Assembly (NCBI RefSeq): GCF_029626035.1
Contig: NZ_JARUBE010000003.1
Span: 6,510,001-6,574,000, forward strand
Direction: 5' to 3'
Source of the DNA: Micromonospora sp. WMMD980
Lineage (GTDB): Bacteria > Actinomycetota > Actinomycetes > Mycobacteriales > Micromonosporaceae
DNA length: 64,000 nt
Part shown: positions 52,701 through 59,141 of the stretch, piece by piece
How the letters are laid out: every line of letters starts with the position of its first letter
How positions within the stretch are numbered: position 1 is the first letter of the stretch
Translations under genes and position numbers: made by a program
Notes under the pieces: generated by a model
Databases searched by the model: none
What the model was told of the DNA's origin: nothing
The model's input: only the letters and a program-made list of their open reading frames with translations

Positions 52701-55464
52701 CTGGACCTACTTCCCGGACGGGAAGAAGAAGAGCCAGTCGGACAACGGCGCCGGCTCCGGCACGCCCAGCAAGAACTTCGCCTACGAGTACGACGTCAAC
52801 GCCAACCTGGTCAAGATGCTGGACACCAGCACCGGGGCGGCCATCGACGCCTACGTCGTGTCCTACGACCCGCTCAACCGCGTCGCCAGCGTGGAGGAGA
52901 AGAACGGCTCGACGGTCAAGAACACCACGACCTTCGGGTACGAGCCGAACGACCTGCTCAAGAAGCGCACCCACGACACGCAGATCTCGGAGTACACGTA
53001 CGAGGCCGAGCGGGACCTGGCCACCGAGATCAAGAACATGACCTCGCCGACCGACCCGAAGCCGAAGTACACCCGCTACAGCTACACGAAGCGCGGGCAG
53101 ACGGCGACGGAGACCAAGGGCAACGGCAACGTCGTCACCACCGACTACTTCCTGAACGGCTCGACCCAGAGTCAGGTGGAGAAGAAGTCCGGCGGTGCGG
53201 TGGTCAACCAGCACACCTACGAGTACACGGCCAACGGGCAGAAGTCGAAGGACGTCTCGCGTAAGCAGAACGCGGACAACCGCACCGCGTACCTGGACAC
53301 CACCAGCACCTTCACGTACGACCCGCAGGACCGCGTCCGGTCGGTGACCAAGACCGGCAGCGGCGCCGGGACCGAGAGCTACGTGCACGACGCCAACAGC
53401 AACGTCGTTTCGCAGACCGTCGGCGGCGTGCCCACCACCTTCACCTACGACAAGAACCGGCTGACCACGGCCACCACGAGCGGGGCGTCCGCGTCCTACG
53501 CGTACGACCCGTACGGTCGGCTGAAGACGGTCACCGCCGCCGGCACCACTGTGGAGAGCTACACGTACGACGGGTTCGACCACGTGGTCAGCAACACCAA
53601 GAACCCGGGTAGCAAGACCACGACCTACAAGTACGACCCGTTGGACCGGCAGGTCGAGCGGACGTACGGCGGCAAGACCACCACGTACGCCTATCTGGGA
53701 CTGACCGGGGACATCTCCGCCGAGCTTGAGGGCACCAAGGTCGTCAAGTCCTACCAGCGGGGCCCCGGCGGTGACCTGTTGTCCCAGGTCAAGACCAACA
53801 CCGACAACAGCCAGGAGGACTCGTACGCCGGGTACGACGGCTCCTCCGACATCGGGCAGATCACCGACGACAAGGGTGACGGCCGGGCCACCTACGGCTA
53901 CACCGCGTACGGCAAGAACGACGCCGGTCAGTTCACCGGGGTGGACAAGCCGGACGCGGGCAACCCGGAGAACCCGGACAAGGTCCCGTACAACTCGTAC
54001 CGGTTCCAGTCCAAGCGGTTCGACCAGTCCACCGGCGACTACGACATGGGCTTCCGCGACTACGACCCGGGGATCAACCAGTTCCTGTCCCGGGACTCGT
54101 ACAACGGGGCGCTGGACGACCTGGGGTTGGCTGTCGACCCGTACACGGGTAACCGGTACGCGTTCGCCGGCGGTAACCCGATCAGCAACGTGGAGTTGGA
54201 CGGCCACAACTGGCTCTCGGACGCCGCCGACGAGGTCGGTGACTTCGTCAAGGACGCGGCCTCGGCGATCGGCTCGGACGCCAAGGGGGCTGCCGAGGGC
54301 ATCGCGCAGGTCGGTTACGACACCGCGGTGGGTGGCAATCCGCTGGTCGACAAGGACACCAGTGAGGCGGCGAAGAGCCGGGGCAACGCCCGCGGTGACG
54401 CGCTGAAGAAGACGCTGAGCAACCCCGGCCAGGCGGTCCAGGACTGGGCGGACGGGCTGACCAACGACGTCAAGTCGGGGCATCCCGGCAAGGCGGCCGG
54501 TCACCTGTTGTTCGACGCGTTCAGCATCGCGGCCGGTGGTGGCGGTGGCGGCGCGGCGAAGGGCGCTGCCCGGGCCGGCGCGGGTGACGTCGCCAAGGGC
54601 GGCGTACGTACCGGAGCGGCCGACGCCGGCAAGGGTGGTGCTCGGACCGGTGGCGGTGGCTCGCGGGCCGGCGGGAACTGCCTGGACAACAGTTTCGTGC
54701 CGGGCACGCAGGTGTTGATGGCTGACGGCAGCACCAAGGCGATCGAGGATGTGGCCCTGGACGACCTGGTGCTGGCCAGCTCCCCGGAGACGGGGGAGAC
54801 CGAGGCCAGGCCGGTCAGCCGCTTGATCAACGGTGAGGGCCAGCGGGACCTGGTGGCCGTCACGGTGGACGTGGACGGCGCCGCCGGCGACGAGACCGCC
54901 GACATCACCGCGACCGCGGGACACCCGTTCTGGGTGGACGACGAGCAGCGGTACATCGAGGCCGGGAAGCTGCTCGGCGGCGACCAGGTGATCACTGACG
55001 ACGGCCGTGAGCTGAGGGTGGTGGCTACGCGTCAGTGGACCGAGCAAGCCACGGTCTACAACCTCACCGTCGAGGATATCCACACGTATTATGTCCTCGC
55101 CGGGGGCGCGCCGGTCCTCGTACACAACTGCGGACCATCACTTGATGATCTCGCAGCAGCAGGTAAGGCGCCTGACAAGAATGGTTTCACTCGTGCAGGA
55201 TTCGAGCAGCAGAAGCATGGAAATCGGGCAACAAATAACGGCCAATGGGCTGTTCCTGATGGAAAGCGAAATCCGACCGGCTGGAGCGGCGTCGGACAGG
55301 ACACTCTAGAGGACATTCTTACGCACCCGAAGACGGCCACTCAAAGCTATGTCAACAGGGCTGGCGATAATGTGATGGAATTTCTTCTACCTGATAAGGG
55401 TGTTCAGTTTCGGCAGCCCGGCGGTGTCGGTGACTGGGTTCTTCACTCCTTTAGGGAGAGTTAA
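46789..55464 (+). CDS. Secreted RHS/YD-repeat polymorphic toxin with Hint domain
   Basis: The 2,891-residue precursor starts at ATG 46789 (GGAGG seven bases upstream). Layout: a signal peptide (1-27, ending PAQA); a first DNRLRE-type domain (about 322-417 and 570-634) interrupted by a golvesin/CBM-like beta domain (about 448-565, RAQALNGAYRYNADATTG); an Fn3-like segment (635-744); a second DNRLRE domain (751-938); RHS/YD repeats (about 1070-2400) forming the toxin cocoon; and the RHS core (FRDYDPGINQFLSRDSYNG). After an Ala/Gly hinge, a Hint autoprotease domain starts at C2631 (CLDNSFVPGTQVLMADGS) and ends VLVHNC (C2781). The last 110 residues are the toxin tip. From there base composition falls and codon use changes, a sign of tip exchange. 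The tip resembles BECR-fold RNase toxins only weakly. Confidence 0.93.
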   Translation: MRSRHTRRLLAAVIAAVLVASGSPAQARPPGDPGPAPRPGTVLRPPAAKGRDVPKTPPGPAKVLPSVARPVPAEAMPAPRRVRELADRRTATTKVFQLADGRTQAEVSREPVHYRDEKGRWQDIRPEVAAATTAGFPYAATRNSFVSRFGDRSDRVLSYSTGGHGLTLGLAGDRRALRPTVKGTRVTYPDAAGDADLVYEVTRSAVKEQIVLAAPPSGPATWSFTLDVDKVRPVPQADGSVSFYATDREGPALFTMPRPYMYDSADDPDSVVGKKMSYQVDQRVGQQDGRTTVTVTADGDWLRSTDRKYPVVIDPTIKVQPTLSQAQDVMLASNGADQNFDSTWKLSAGASTGGTFRSLTKFDLSKVPANTVLDSAQLEMYFDQTHGGADDAAMAFEARRVTSAWTESTATWNSAGSKFAEVGENREQVDEADAAKVTASGEWPGATGTDRAQALNGAYRYNADATTGQTFTWVPRLTETGQYEVFVHYVPGSNRATNAPYTVYYDGGSVVKTVNQTIGSGNGSWVSIGSYAFKAGTTHKVVLGDVANKTVVADGVRFVKRAEVTKPLHQTNAWHRYSVRSIVQGWLDSPTTNHGFMVKGKDESNKNGGPRYESGDFSYGGEDDHGPKLVLTWGRPGVALNPVSTVRATGADLSWSTYADPSSSPDDDLLEYQVHASTTQNFMPSAATLVAPVRPGRTTYSDTHATPTPANSASQFGDAYFYMVAARLRDGTVLPAQTQMVRLPKAGQVIKFFTGADDNTLTSAKPTSNWDKLDAGGELQVGNKGSIYGTSRVVLKFPTVTGLPAKTKVINAQVGLWGWYTEGAGIGQQQFQLRGLTRDFSETTSTWNSAQSGVAWTTPGGDAESTVQSTVGSLNGDPGWTNWEAGPLVQRWIDTPSTNKGVLIRQADEAGAEQRMLFLSAEAAEPSLRPRLRVIFTAPNSESTYYAPNTPSRMVPGDQYLVPVTVTNTTASVWSPSDWVLSYHWTRRDGTDVTTAGNQIETPLPSAQAPGGVVTINGTVKAPTSGSDGDRREPYVLKWELRNKTTGQWLSQSAQIDPLDQSVAVEDPTSDQLGLEKFYQYTGGSAGSGASLMVNQFSGNAVVGYNPLANPSRGVSTFVRLTYNSQDTSTSSMGQGWSLSTSSTVRLGSPLQFRGGDATWPQQVAMTDGDGTTHLFNLDKHGSGNPADWRYVQPAGVHLYLQRTNSGDTSQAWTMTRPDRSQFVFDEQGYQSAVRDRNGNQLLFTYERMRVDNRDTSVLRYLTDPDNRRTLSLEYYAAGDSYTAFVNGTKQSLTNLQNPRIIDQVKSITDVSGRTLSFVYSDGGLLREVTDGSGTPEAKVFGFAYDESQGPQNARLTRVTDPRAANTKIAYNDPGDQFQQGKVNAITDRLNKITYVDYQDPDGSASNAVITTVTDPKGRATESMIDGFGRATRITNAKNQATILGWDADNNVSRLEEANGAISTWRFDQVTGYPLEIKDPEANKNNTPGLRMDYRYGLSGHTAELTDKYSPEGRHWNFGYDAVGNLTSVTDPKGTATSTAGDYTSSYTYDGVGRMLTGTDANDNLTRYADYDPVGYPKTITDPLTKVTKYTYSSIGSVLTVTDPKQHTSTFTYDSLGRPLTRKVPKDAGNGVYITTPAPVYDKNDNVTQETSPTGALTTAVYDPLDRPTTVTSPKDTSTSDAPTTKYEYDQVGNVVKLTEPKGVLTAADTLDYTTVYVYDELNRPVEATDALNGRVSIEYDLAGNVVQQNDQRKNATPQSTDYTAKFTYDFNHRIKTSIDAKGNTTGVEYDRDGNPTVSIDQDGNRAQMTYDERSALTEEKVPYQTVSGTTTYRTTKYEYDEVGNLSRQISPRGVESTDDPDDFATVTLYDALNRVREVQQPYDRDDSEFTTAPVTRYSYDDIGNLERISAPPSKGQSTRNDTVQTFFDNGWIRTSQDAGWNITTSYDYDDNGAQTSRKVTGSSGTPRQMNWTYFPDGKKKSQSDNGAGSGTPSKNFAYEYDVNANLVKMLDTSTGAAIDAYVVSYDPLNRVASVEEKNGSTVKNTTTFGYEPNDLLKKRTHDTQISEYTYEAERDLATEIKNMTSPTDPKPKYTRYSYTKRGQTATETKGNGNVVTTDYFLNGSTQSQVEKKSGGAVVNQHTYEYTANGQKSKDVSRKQNADNRTAYLDTTSTFTYDPQDRVRSVTKTGSGAGTESYVHDANSNVVSQTVGGVPTTFTYDKNRLTTATTSGASASYAYDPYGRLKTVTAAGTTVESYTYDGFDHVVSNTKNPGSKTTTYKYDPLDRQVERTYGGKTTTYAYLGLTGDISAELEGTKVVKSYQRGPGGDLLSQVKTNTDNSQEDSYAGYDGSSDIGQITDDKGDGRATYGYTAYGKNDAGQFTGVDKPDAGNPENPDKVPYNSYRFQSKRFDQSTGDYDMGFRDYDPGINQFLSRDSYNGALDDLGLAVDPYTGNRYAFAGGNPISNVELDGHNWLSDAADEVGDFVKDAASAIGSDAKGAAEGIAQVGYDTAVGGNPLVDKDTSEAAKSRGNARGDALKKTLSNPGQAVQDWADGLTNDVKSGHPGKAAGHLLFDAFSIAAGGGGGGAAKGAARAGAGDVAKGGVRTGAADAGKGGARTGGGGSRAGGNCLDNSFVPGTQVLMADGSTKAIEDVALDDLVLASSPETGETEARPVSRLINGEGQRDLVAVTVDVDGAAGDETADITATAGHPFWVDDEQRYIEAGKLLGGDQVITDDGRELRVVATRQWTEQATVYNLTVEDIHTYYVLAGGAPVLVHNCGPSLDDLAAAGKAPDKNGFTRAGFEQQKHGNRATNNGQWAVPDGKRNPTGWSGVGQDTLEDILTHPKTATQSYVNRAGDNVMEFLLPDKGVQFRQPGGVGDWVLHSFRES

Positions 55465-55466
55465 GC

Positions 55467-55706
55467 ATGGCGGTTCACCAGTACGGGGATGTCCTTATCG
55501 AGATCACTGTACTCAGCGACAGGGAATCCGATGGATGGATGGCTGAGGTGTGGGATTTAACGCCTCAGACCGGGGGGGAATTGATGCACTACTACAGGCC
55601 GCCAGCTGGCGATCTGTCGGTCGACTTGCTGGGGAATCGGGTTCCGGTGGATCTTGTGATGTGGTCCATAACGGTTGTGAGGAACGAATTGGCGGGTTAT
55701 CGATAG
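55467..55706 (+). CDS. Candidate immunity protein for the RHS toxin tip
   Basis: The 79-residue protein begins MAVHQYGDVLIEITVLSDRE, two bases after the toxin stop, with AGGGAGAG as ribosome-binding site inside the toxin's last codons. It is acidic, all-beta-like and has no signal peptide, as expected for a cytosolic inhibitor. It has the same low GC as the toxin tip. No family is recognised; the assignment rests on position, size and composition. A terminator follows about 100 bases later. Confidence 0.72.
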   Translation: MAVHQYGDVLIEITVLSDRESDGWMAEVWDLTPQTGGELMHYYRPPAGDLSVDLLGNRVPVDLVMWSITVVRNELAGYR

Positions 55707-55801
55707 CGCTTCCTGTCGTTGATGGGCCGTCAGGCGGGCGGGATGCTAAGTGCGGAACCTCTCCAACGACGAATGCGCTACGGCTGACAGTCGACCGGGC
55801 G

Positions 55802-55833
55802 GCGCCCCGGCCAGTGAATCCTGGTCGGGGCGC
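55802..55833 (+). terminator. Terminator after the immunity candidate
   Basis: GCGCCCCGGCCAG and CTGGTCGGGGCGC pair over 13 bp (one G-T wobble) around a six-base loop. A second hairpin, GGCCCTGCC/GGCAGGGCC (55890-55921), follows. The 412 bases from 55707 to 56118 contain these hairpins, the fragment at 55977 and no other gene that I can support. Confidence 0.7.
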
Positions 55834-55976
55834 TACTGGTCGTCTCCTTGCCGCGCGGTGGTGGCGCGTCCTCTCCCGGGTGCGCCACCGGCCCTGCCAC
55901 ATGGCCCAACCCGGCAGGGCCGTCCCGTCGCTTGCTCGGATGCGTGGGCGAAGTGCCTTTGCCGGCGACGCTGTAG

Positions 55977-56126
55977 GTGGCACTCGCCAGAGCCAAGGGA
56001 GCTCGCCCAAGCGAACTGCTTGATACTGAGTGGGAGTTGCTGGAGTTAGATCGACTCGGGATGATGGGATCGGTCGACTTCTACCGTTGGAACACCAGGG
56101 TCGGGGATTGGGGCAGAGTTGGCTGA
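55977..56126 (+). other. Possible gene fragment in the cassette strip
   Basis: A 49-codon frame from GTG 55977 reads VALARAKGARPSELLDTEWE, later MGSVDFYRWNTRVGDWG, and stops inside the first codons of the next ORF. The residues look coding, but there is no ribosome-binding site and a stop codon precedes the GTG. It may be the tail of a decayed cassette gene. Confidence 0.25.
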
Positions 56127-56550
56127 GTCGAATATTACTCGCGGTTCGCTGCCGTTCTCCATGCCGGGCTTGGTCAGGCCTTGGGCGATCTCGGTGGGTC
56201 ACAGCAAACTCCTCGTGCGGGTGCTCGTGGGGGACCCGGAGGGCGACGAACCGCTCAAGGTAGTCGACGTTCTCTTCCAGGATGTCTTGCGGATCTGCCT
56301 CTCTGATCAGAGCGCTGCTCTTGAACTGAAGCCAGCGCCGGAGCCCGTGAAGGCCGCCGAGATGGAGCGATTGGGTGCGAACTGGGATGAATCACCGATG
56401 TGGCTGATCTCCCCCGATAAGCACACCGAGTACGTGGTGGCCGGACGGGTCTACTGGGCCGAAGTCGCGATACATCCAGGTATGTCGAGTTCACTTCTCG
56501 AAGAGACCCCTGACATGCGCAGCTTTGTCGGCGACCGCTACTTCGCCTGA
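56119..56550 (+). CDS. Hypothetical protein, possible orphan immunity gene
   Basis: A frame of 143 codons with a TTG at 56119 (GGGGCAGAG upstream) or ATG 56161. Residues from about 20 onward (VGHSKLLVRVLVGDPEGDEP, EYVVAGRVYWAEVAIHPG) have coding-like codon use and no membrane segment. It belongs to the lower-GC strip after the RHS toxin and ends at a strong terminator. The location suggests an orphan immunity protein from an earlier toxin tip. I know of no family match. Confidence 0.55.
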   Translation: MAESNITRGSLPFSMPGLVRPWAISVGHSKLLVRVLVGDPEGDEPLKVVDVLFQDVLRICLSDQSAALELKPAPEPVKAAEMERLGANWDESPMWLISPDKHTEYVVAGRVYWAEVAIHPGMSSSLLEETPDMRSFVGDRYFA

Positions 56551-56574
56551 GGAGTAGCTCACGCACAACTCGTT

Positions 56575-56618
56575 GCAGCGGCGGACGGGCCTGCCAGAGG
56601 CAGACCGTCCGCCGCTGC
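56575..56618 (+). terminator. Terminator of the 56119-56550 gene
   Basis: GCAGCGGCGGACGG pairs perfectly with CCGTCCGCCGCTGC (14 bp), and an inner TGCC/GGCA stem continues it. It starts 24 bases after the stop. Confidence 0.8.
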
Positions 56619-56639
56619 CTGTTGCGGGTAGGAAGGGGC

Positions 56640-56887
56640 TGCCTCCTACCGCGGCGGTGGCGTTACGCTGGTCGACAAGGAGACCAGTGAGGGCCCCGAC
56701 GGCACGGCGCTGGCCGGATCCAACTCCGCAGCCGGCGAGACGTACAGGGTGCAGATTGGCCGTCAGTATCAAGATGAAGGCGGGAATTGTTCCATGCTCA
56801 ATCTCATAATCCGAACAGCCCCAACTGCAATCCTGGCGCAGCCAATGCAACGCACATCCCTTGGTCCAGCCAGTTCCCGGGGCTGTG
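56640..56887 (+). pseudogene. Possible frameshifted toxin-tip remnant
   Basis: One frame reads GGGVTLVDKETSEGPDGTAL and continues to YRVQIGRQYQDEGGN. A second frame then reads HNPNSPNCNPGAANATHIPW followed by SSQFPGL and a stop at 56887. The first part recalls NPLVDKDTSE of the RHS hinge upstream. The second runs directly into the next small gene, as a toxin tip would into its immunity gene. No start codon or intact frame exists. This reading is tentative. Confidence 0.35.
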
Positions 56888-57241
56888 ATGGCTGTCGGCG
56901 CTGAGGACCTGATTCGACTACTTAGGCTCATCACTTCAGTTCATGCAGGGGAGCGGGAAGCCGGCGCGGAAAATGCGAGCGACTGGGCGGCCGCATTCGA
57001 CCGCGAAGAAGCTGAATCGGTCGCACTCGTGCTGGCAAATATGGCATCTCTTGAGGGGGATGCTCGGGTGCGGGAGGCGCAGTTGCATGCGATTCTCGGG
57101 ATCTCGGACGTTCACACATTGCGCGCCGGTTTGGTAAATTCGATTCATCAACTGAATGGCGACAAACTGAGTGAAGAGCAGTCGTCTTACCTGGATGAGC
57201 TGGGACTCGGAACAGGCAAGTTGACTGACCCGCCGGCATAG
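56888..57241 (+). CDS. Small acidic helical protein, possible orphan immunity gene
   Basis: A 117-residue, mostly helical acidic protein (MAVGAEDLIRLLRLITSVHA, EAESVALVLANMASLEGDAR, EEQSSYLDELGLG) without signal or membrane segment. ATG 56888 directly follows the stop of the suspected toxin remnant. Codon use is lower in GC than in housekeeping genes nearby. Helical-repeat immunity proteins of this size are common in polymorphic toxin loci, but this assignment is by position only. Confidence 0.6.
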   Translation: MAVGAEDLIRLLRLITSVHAGEREAGAENASDWAAAFDREEAESVALVLANMASLEGDARVREAQLHAILGISDVHTLRAGLVNSIHQLNGDKLSEEQSSYLDELGLGTGKLTDPPA

Positions 57242-57281
57242 CGGCCACGAAAAGTGCGGTTTCGATCCGGGGTGGACGGCG

Positions 57282-57824
57282 ATGACTGCGCCGCCCACCC
57301 CGGACGAGAGCATGGCGAGGCCTTTACCAACCATCAGGATCTGCTACCAGCGTGTGGGGCGGCGGATCAGTGAGGTATATGAGGAGCGGGACGTGGTCGA
57401 TGACAGCGGCGTGACCACCATCGCCTGGCCTGGCCGCAGAGCCGACATCATCTCCGCTTTAGCACTCCTCGCGACCCTGCGCCCGCACGCCCTGACATCG
57501 TGGCCAGGCCTGACCGAAGCCGTGCACTGGCTTCTCGATGACACCTTCTGGGACCAGTGCCGACCCCACGGCGACATCGGCACCATTCTCGCCAGCGCCG
57601 GAGAGGCCGACGCGATCACCGCAACGCTCGGCCCGTTGTCGGTCATCCTTGACGAACTCGGACCCGCCGCAGCCGACGACGACTACCTCACCCATCCCCG
57701 ATGGCGCGAGGTCACCCACGCCGCAATCCACGCTCACCAACTCATGACTGGCCAGACGCCGACCCAACCCGAACGCCGAACAACGAGCAGAGACTCACGC
57801 TCGACACCACACCACGGGACGTGA
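57282..57824 (+). CDS. SCO4402-like hypothetical protein
   Basis: The 180-residue protein has WPGRRADIISALALLATLRP, LTEAVHWLLDDTFWDQ, GDIGTILASAGEADAI and a YLTHPRWREVTHAAIHAHQ segment, the pattern of the SCO4402 family of actinobacteria, often near polymorphic toxins or orphan. It is soluble and without catalytic motifs. ATG 57282 has GGGGTGG upstream; ATG 57312 is possible. GC content is back to genomic level, so it may mark the right edge of the cassette strip. It is convergent with map. Confidence 0.65.
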   Translation: MTAPPTPDESMARPLPTIRICYQRVGRRISEVYEERDVVDDSGVTTIAWPGRRADIISALALLATLRPHALTSWPGLTEAVHWLLDDTFWDQCRPHGDIGTILASAGEADAITATLGPLSVILDELGPAAADDDYLTHPRWREVTHAAIHAHQLMTGQTPTQPERRTTSRDSRSTPHHGT

Positions 57825-57867
57825 CGGGATGCTGGCTCCCTGGACGAGGCGGGAGCCTGCGGGTCGC

Positions 57868-58677
57868 TCAGGGCGTCGCCGCCACCGGCCCGTCGGCCCG
57901 GTCGACGGGGGTCGGGCGGCGGGTCAGGACCCGCGGTCCGGCCTCGGTGACCGCGACCGTGTGTTCGGAGTGGGCGGTGCGGGAGCCGTCGGCGGAGCGG
58001 ATGGTCCAGCCGTCGTCGTCGACCCGGATCTGGTCGGTGCTGCGGCACAGCCAGGGCTCGATGGCGATGGTGAGGCCGGGAGACAGCTTCATGCCCCGGT
58101 GGGGGCGACCGCTGTTGGCGACGTGCGGGGCCTCGTGCATGGTGCGGCCGATGCCGTGGCCGCCGAACTCGCCGTTGACCCGGTAGCCGTAGGAGTGGGC
58201 GACCTCGCCGATGGCGGCGGAGACGTCGCCGAGGCGGCCACCGGGCTGGACGGCGGCGATGCCGGCCTCCAGCGCGACCTCGGTCGCCTCGATCAGCTTC
58301 AGGTCGGCCGGGTCGGGGGTGCCCACGACGAAGGAGAGCGCGGAGTCGGCGGCCCAGCCGTCGATGGTGACCGCCATGTCGATGCTGAGCAGGTCGCCGT
58401 CGCGCAGCACGTAGTCGTGCGGCAGGCCGTGCAGCACCGCGTCATTGACCGACAGGCAGAGCACGTTGCGGAACGGGCCGCGGCCGAACGAGGGGGAGTA
58501 GTCCCAGTAGCAGGATTCGGCGCCGCGTTCGGCGATCCGGCGGCGGGCGTGGTGCTCGATGTCCGTCAGGTTGACGCCGACCGCGGCGACGCCGCTCAGC
58601 TCGGCGAGCAGCTCGCCGACGAACTTGCCGGTCACGGCCATGCGGGCGATTTCAGTGGTGGACTTGAGCTCGATCAC
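57868..58677 (-). CDS. map: Type I methionine aminopeptidase
   Basis: The 269-residue enzyme removes N-terminal Met. Metal ligands are visible in LLSIDMAVTIDGWAADSALSF (two Asp), GHGIGRTMHEAP (His), IAIEPWLCR (Glu) and SEHTVAVTEAG (Glu). The substrate His is in DAVLHGLPHDYV. GTG 58677 (VIELKSTTEIARMAVTG) is preferred over longer frames because family proteins start there. It follows a TATAAA-like -10 directly, without ribosome-binding site, so the mRNA is probably leaderless. An XRE regulator gene is divergent. Confidence 0.94.
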   Translation of the reverse strand: MIELKSTTEIARMAVTGKFVGELLAELSGVAAVGVNLTDIEHHARRRIAERGAESCYWDYSPSFGRGPFRNVLCLSVNDAVLHGLPHDYVLRDGDLLSIDMAVTIDGWAADSALSFVVGTPDPADLKLIEATEVALEAGIAAVQPGGRLGDVSAAIGEVAHSYGYRVNGEFGGHGIGRTMHEAPHVANSGRPHRGMKLSPGLTIAIEPWLCRSTDQIRVDDDGWTIRSADGSRTAHSEHTVAVTEAGPRVLTRRPTPVDRADGPVAATP

Positions 58678-58691
58678 GGTATTTTTATACC
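58678..58691. promoter_or_regulatory. GGTAT-N4-ATACC palindrome in the map promoter
   Basis: On the minus strand this palindrome reads GGTATAAAAATACC. It contains the presumed -10 of map immediately before the GTG start, and lies about 40 bases from the divergent XRE start. It could be an operator for that XRE protein. Confidence 0.5.
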
Positions 58692-58730
58692 ACGCCCGAT
58701 CGGACCACCGAGAAGGGATATCCTGCTGCC

Positions 58731-58997
58731 ATGGTTCGCCAGCCACTGACGCCTGAACAGATCGCCGCGGGCCGGCGCCTCGGCGCCGCGCTGCGGTCCG
58801 CCCGGGCCGGCCGCAGCCTGGTCGAGGTGGCGCTGGCGGCCGGCATCTCCCCGGAGACGCTGCGCAAGATCGAGGCGGGCCGACTGCCCGCGCCGGCGTT
58901 CGGCACCGTGGTCGGCCTCAGCCGGGCCCTCGACGTCCCGCTCGCCGAGCTGGCCGACGTCTGGCAGGCCGACCTGCCCGCCCGCCAGGCGTCCTGA
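58731..58997 (+). CDS. XRE-family helix-turn-helix regulator
   Basis: An 88-residue single-domain regulator: RRLGAALRSARAGRSLVEVA, then AAGISPETLRKIEAGRLPAP with the recognition helix, and FGTVVGLSRALDVPLAELAD. Its partner is map, divergent across 53 bases. I remember the same divergent pair in other actinobacteria, and control of map is a reasonable guess. TATCCT at 58718-58723 lies seven bases before the ATG, another leaderless arrangement. Confidence 0.88.
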   Translation: MVRQPLTPEQIAAGRRLGAALRSARAGRSLVEVALAAGISPETLRKIEAGRLPAPAFGTVVGLSRALDVPLAELADVWQADLPARQAS

Positions 58998-59141
58998 CCG
59001 CGCCGGTCGATCGGAGGTAGGGACAGCACCACCCCGACTCCGGGGGCTGACGGGATTACCCAGCGCTACCAATCATGGCAATATCGGTGACAGAGAGTCG
59101 CCTATCGGAGCGCGGCTCGTGGCACCCGGGGGCGACATCGG

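Noticed and set aside
49711..55125. Open frame of 1,804 codons on the minus strand opposite the RHS gene
   Set aside because: Pure antisense shadow of the repetitive, GC3-rich RHS coding sequence; low-complexity Val/Arg/Gly residues, no domain, no ribosome-binding site.
57834..57857. GGCTCCC/GGGAGCC stem between the SCO4402-like gene and map as a terminator
   Set aside because: Only 7 bp with a 10-base loop and no U-tract; too weak to call alone.
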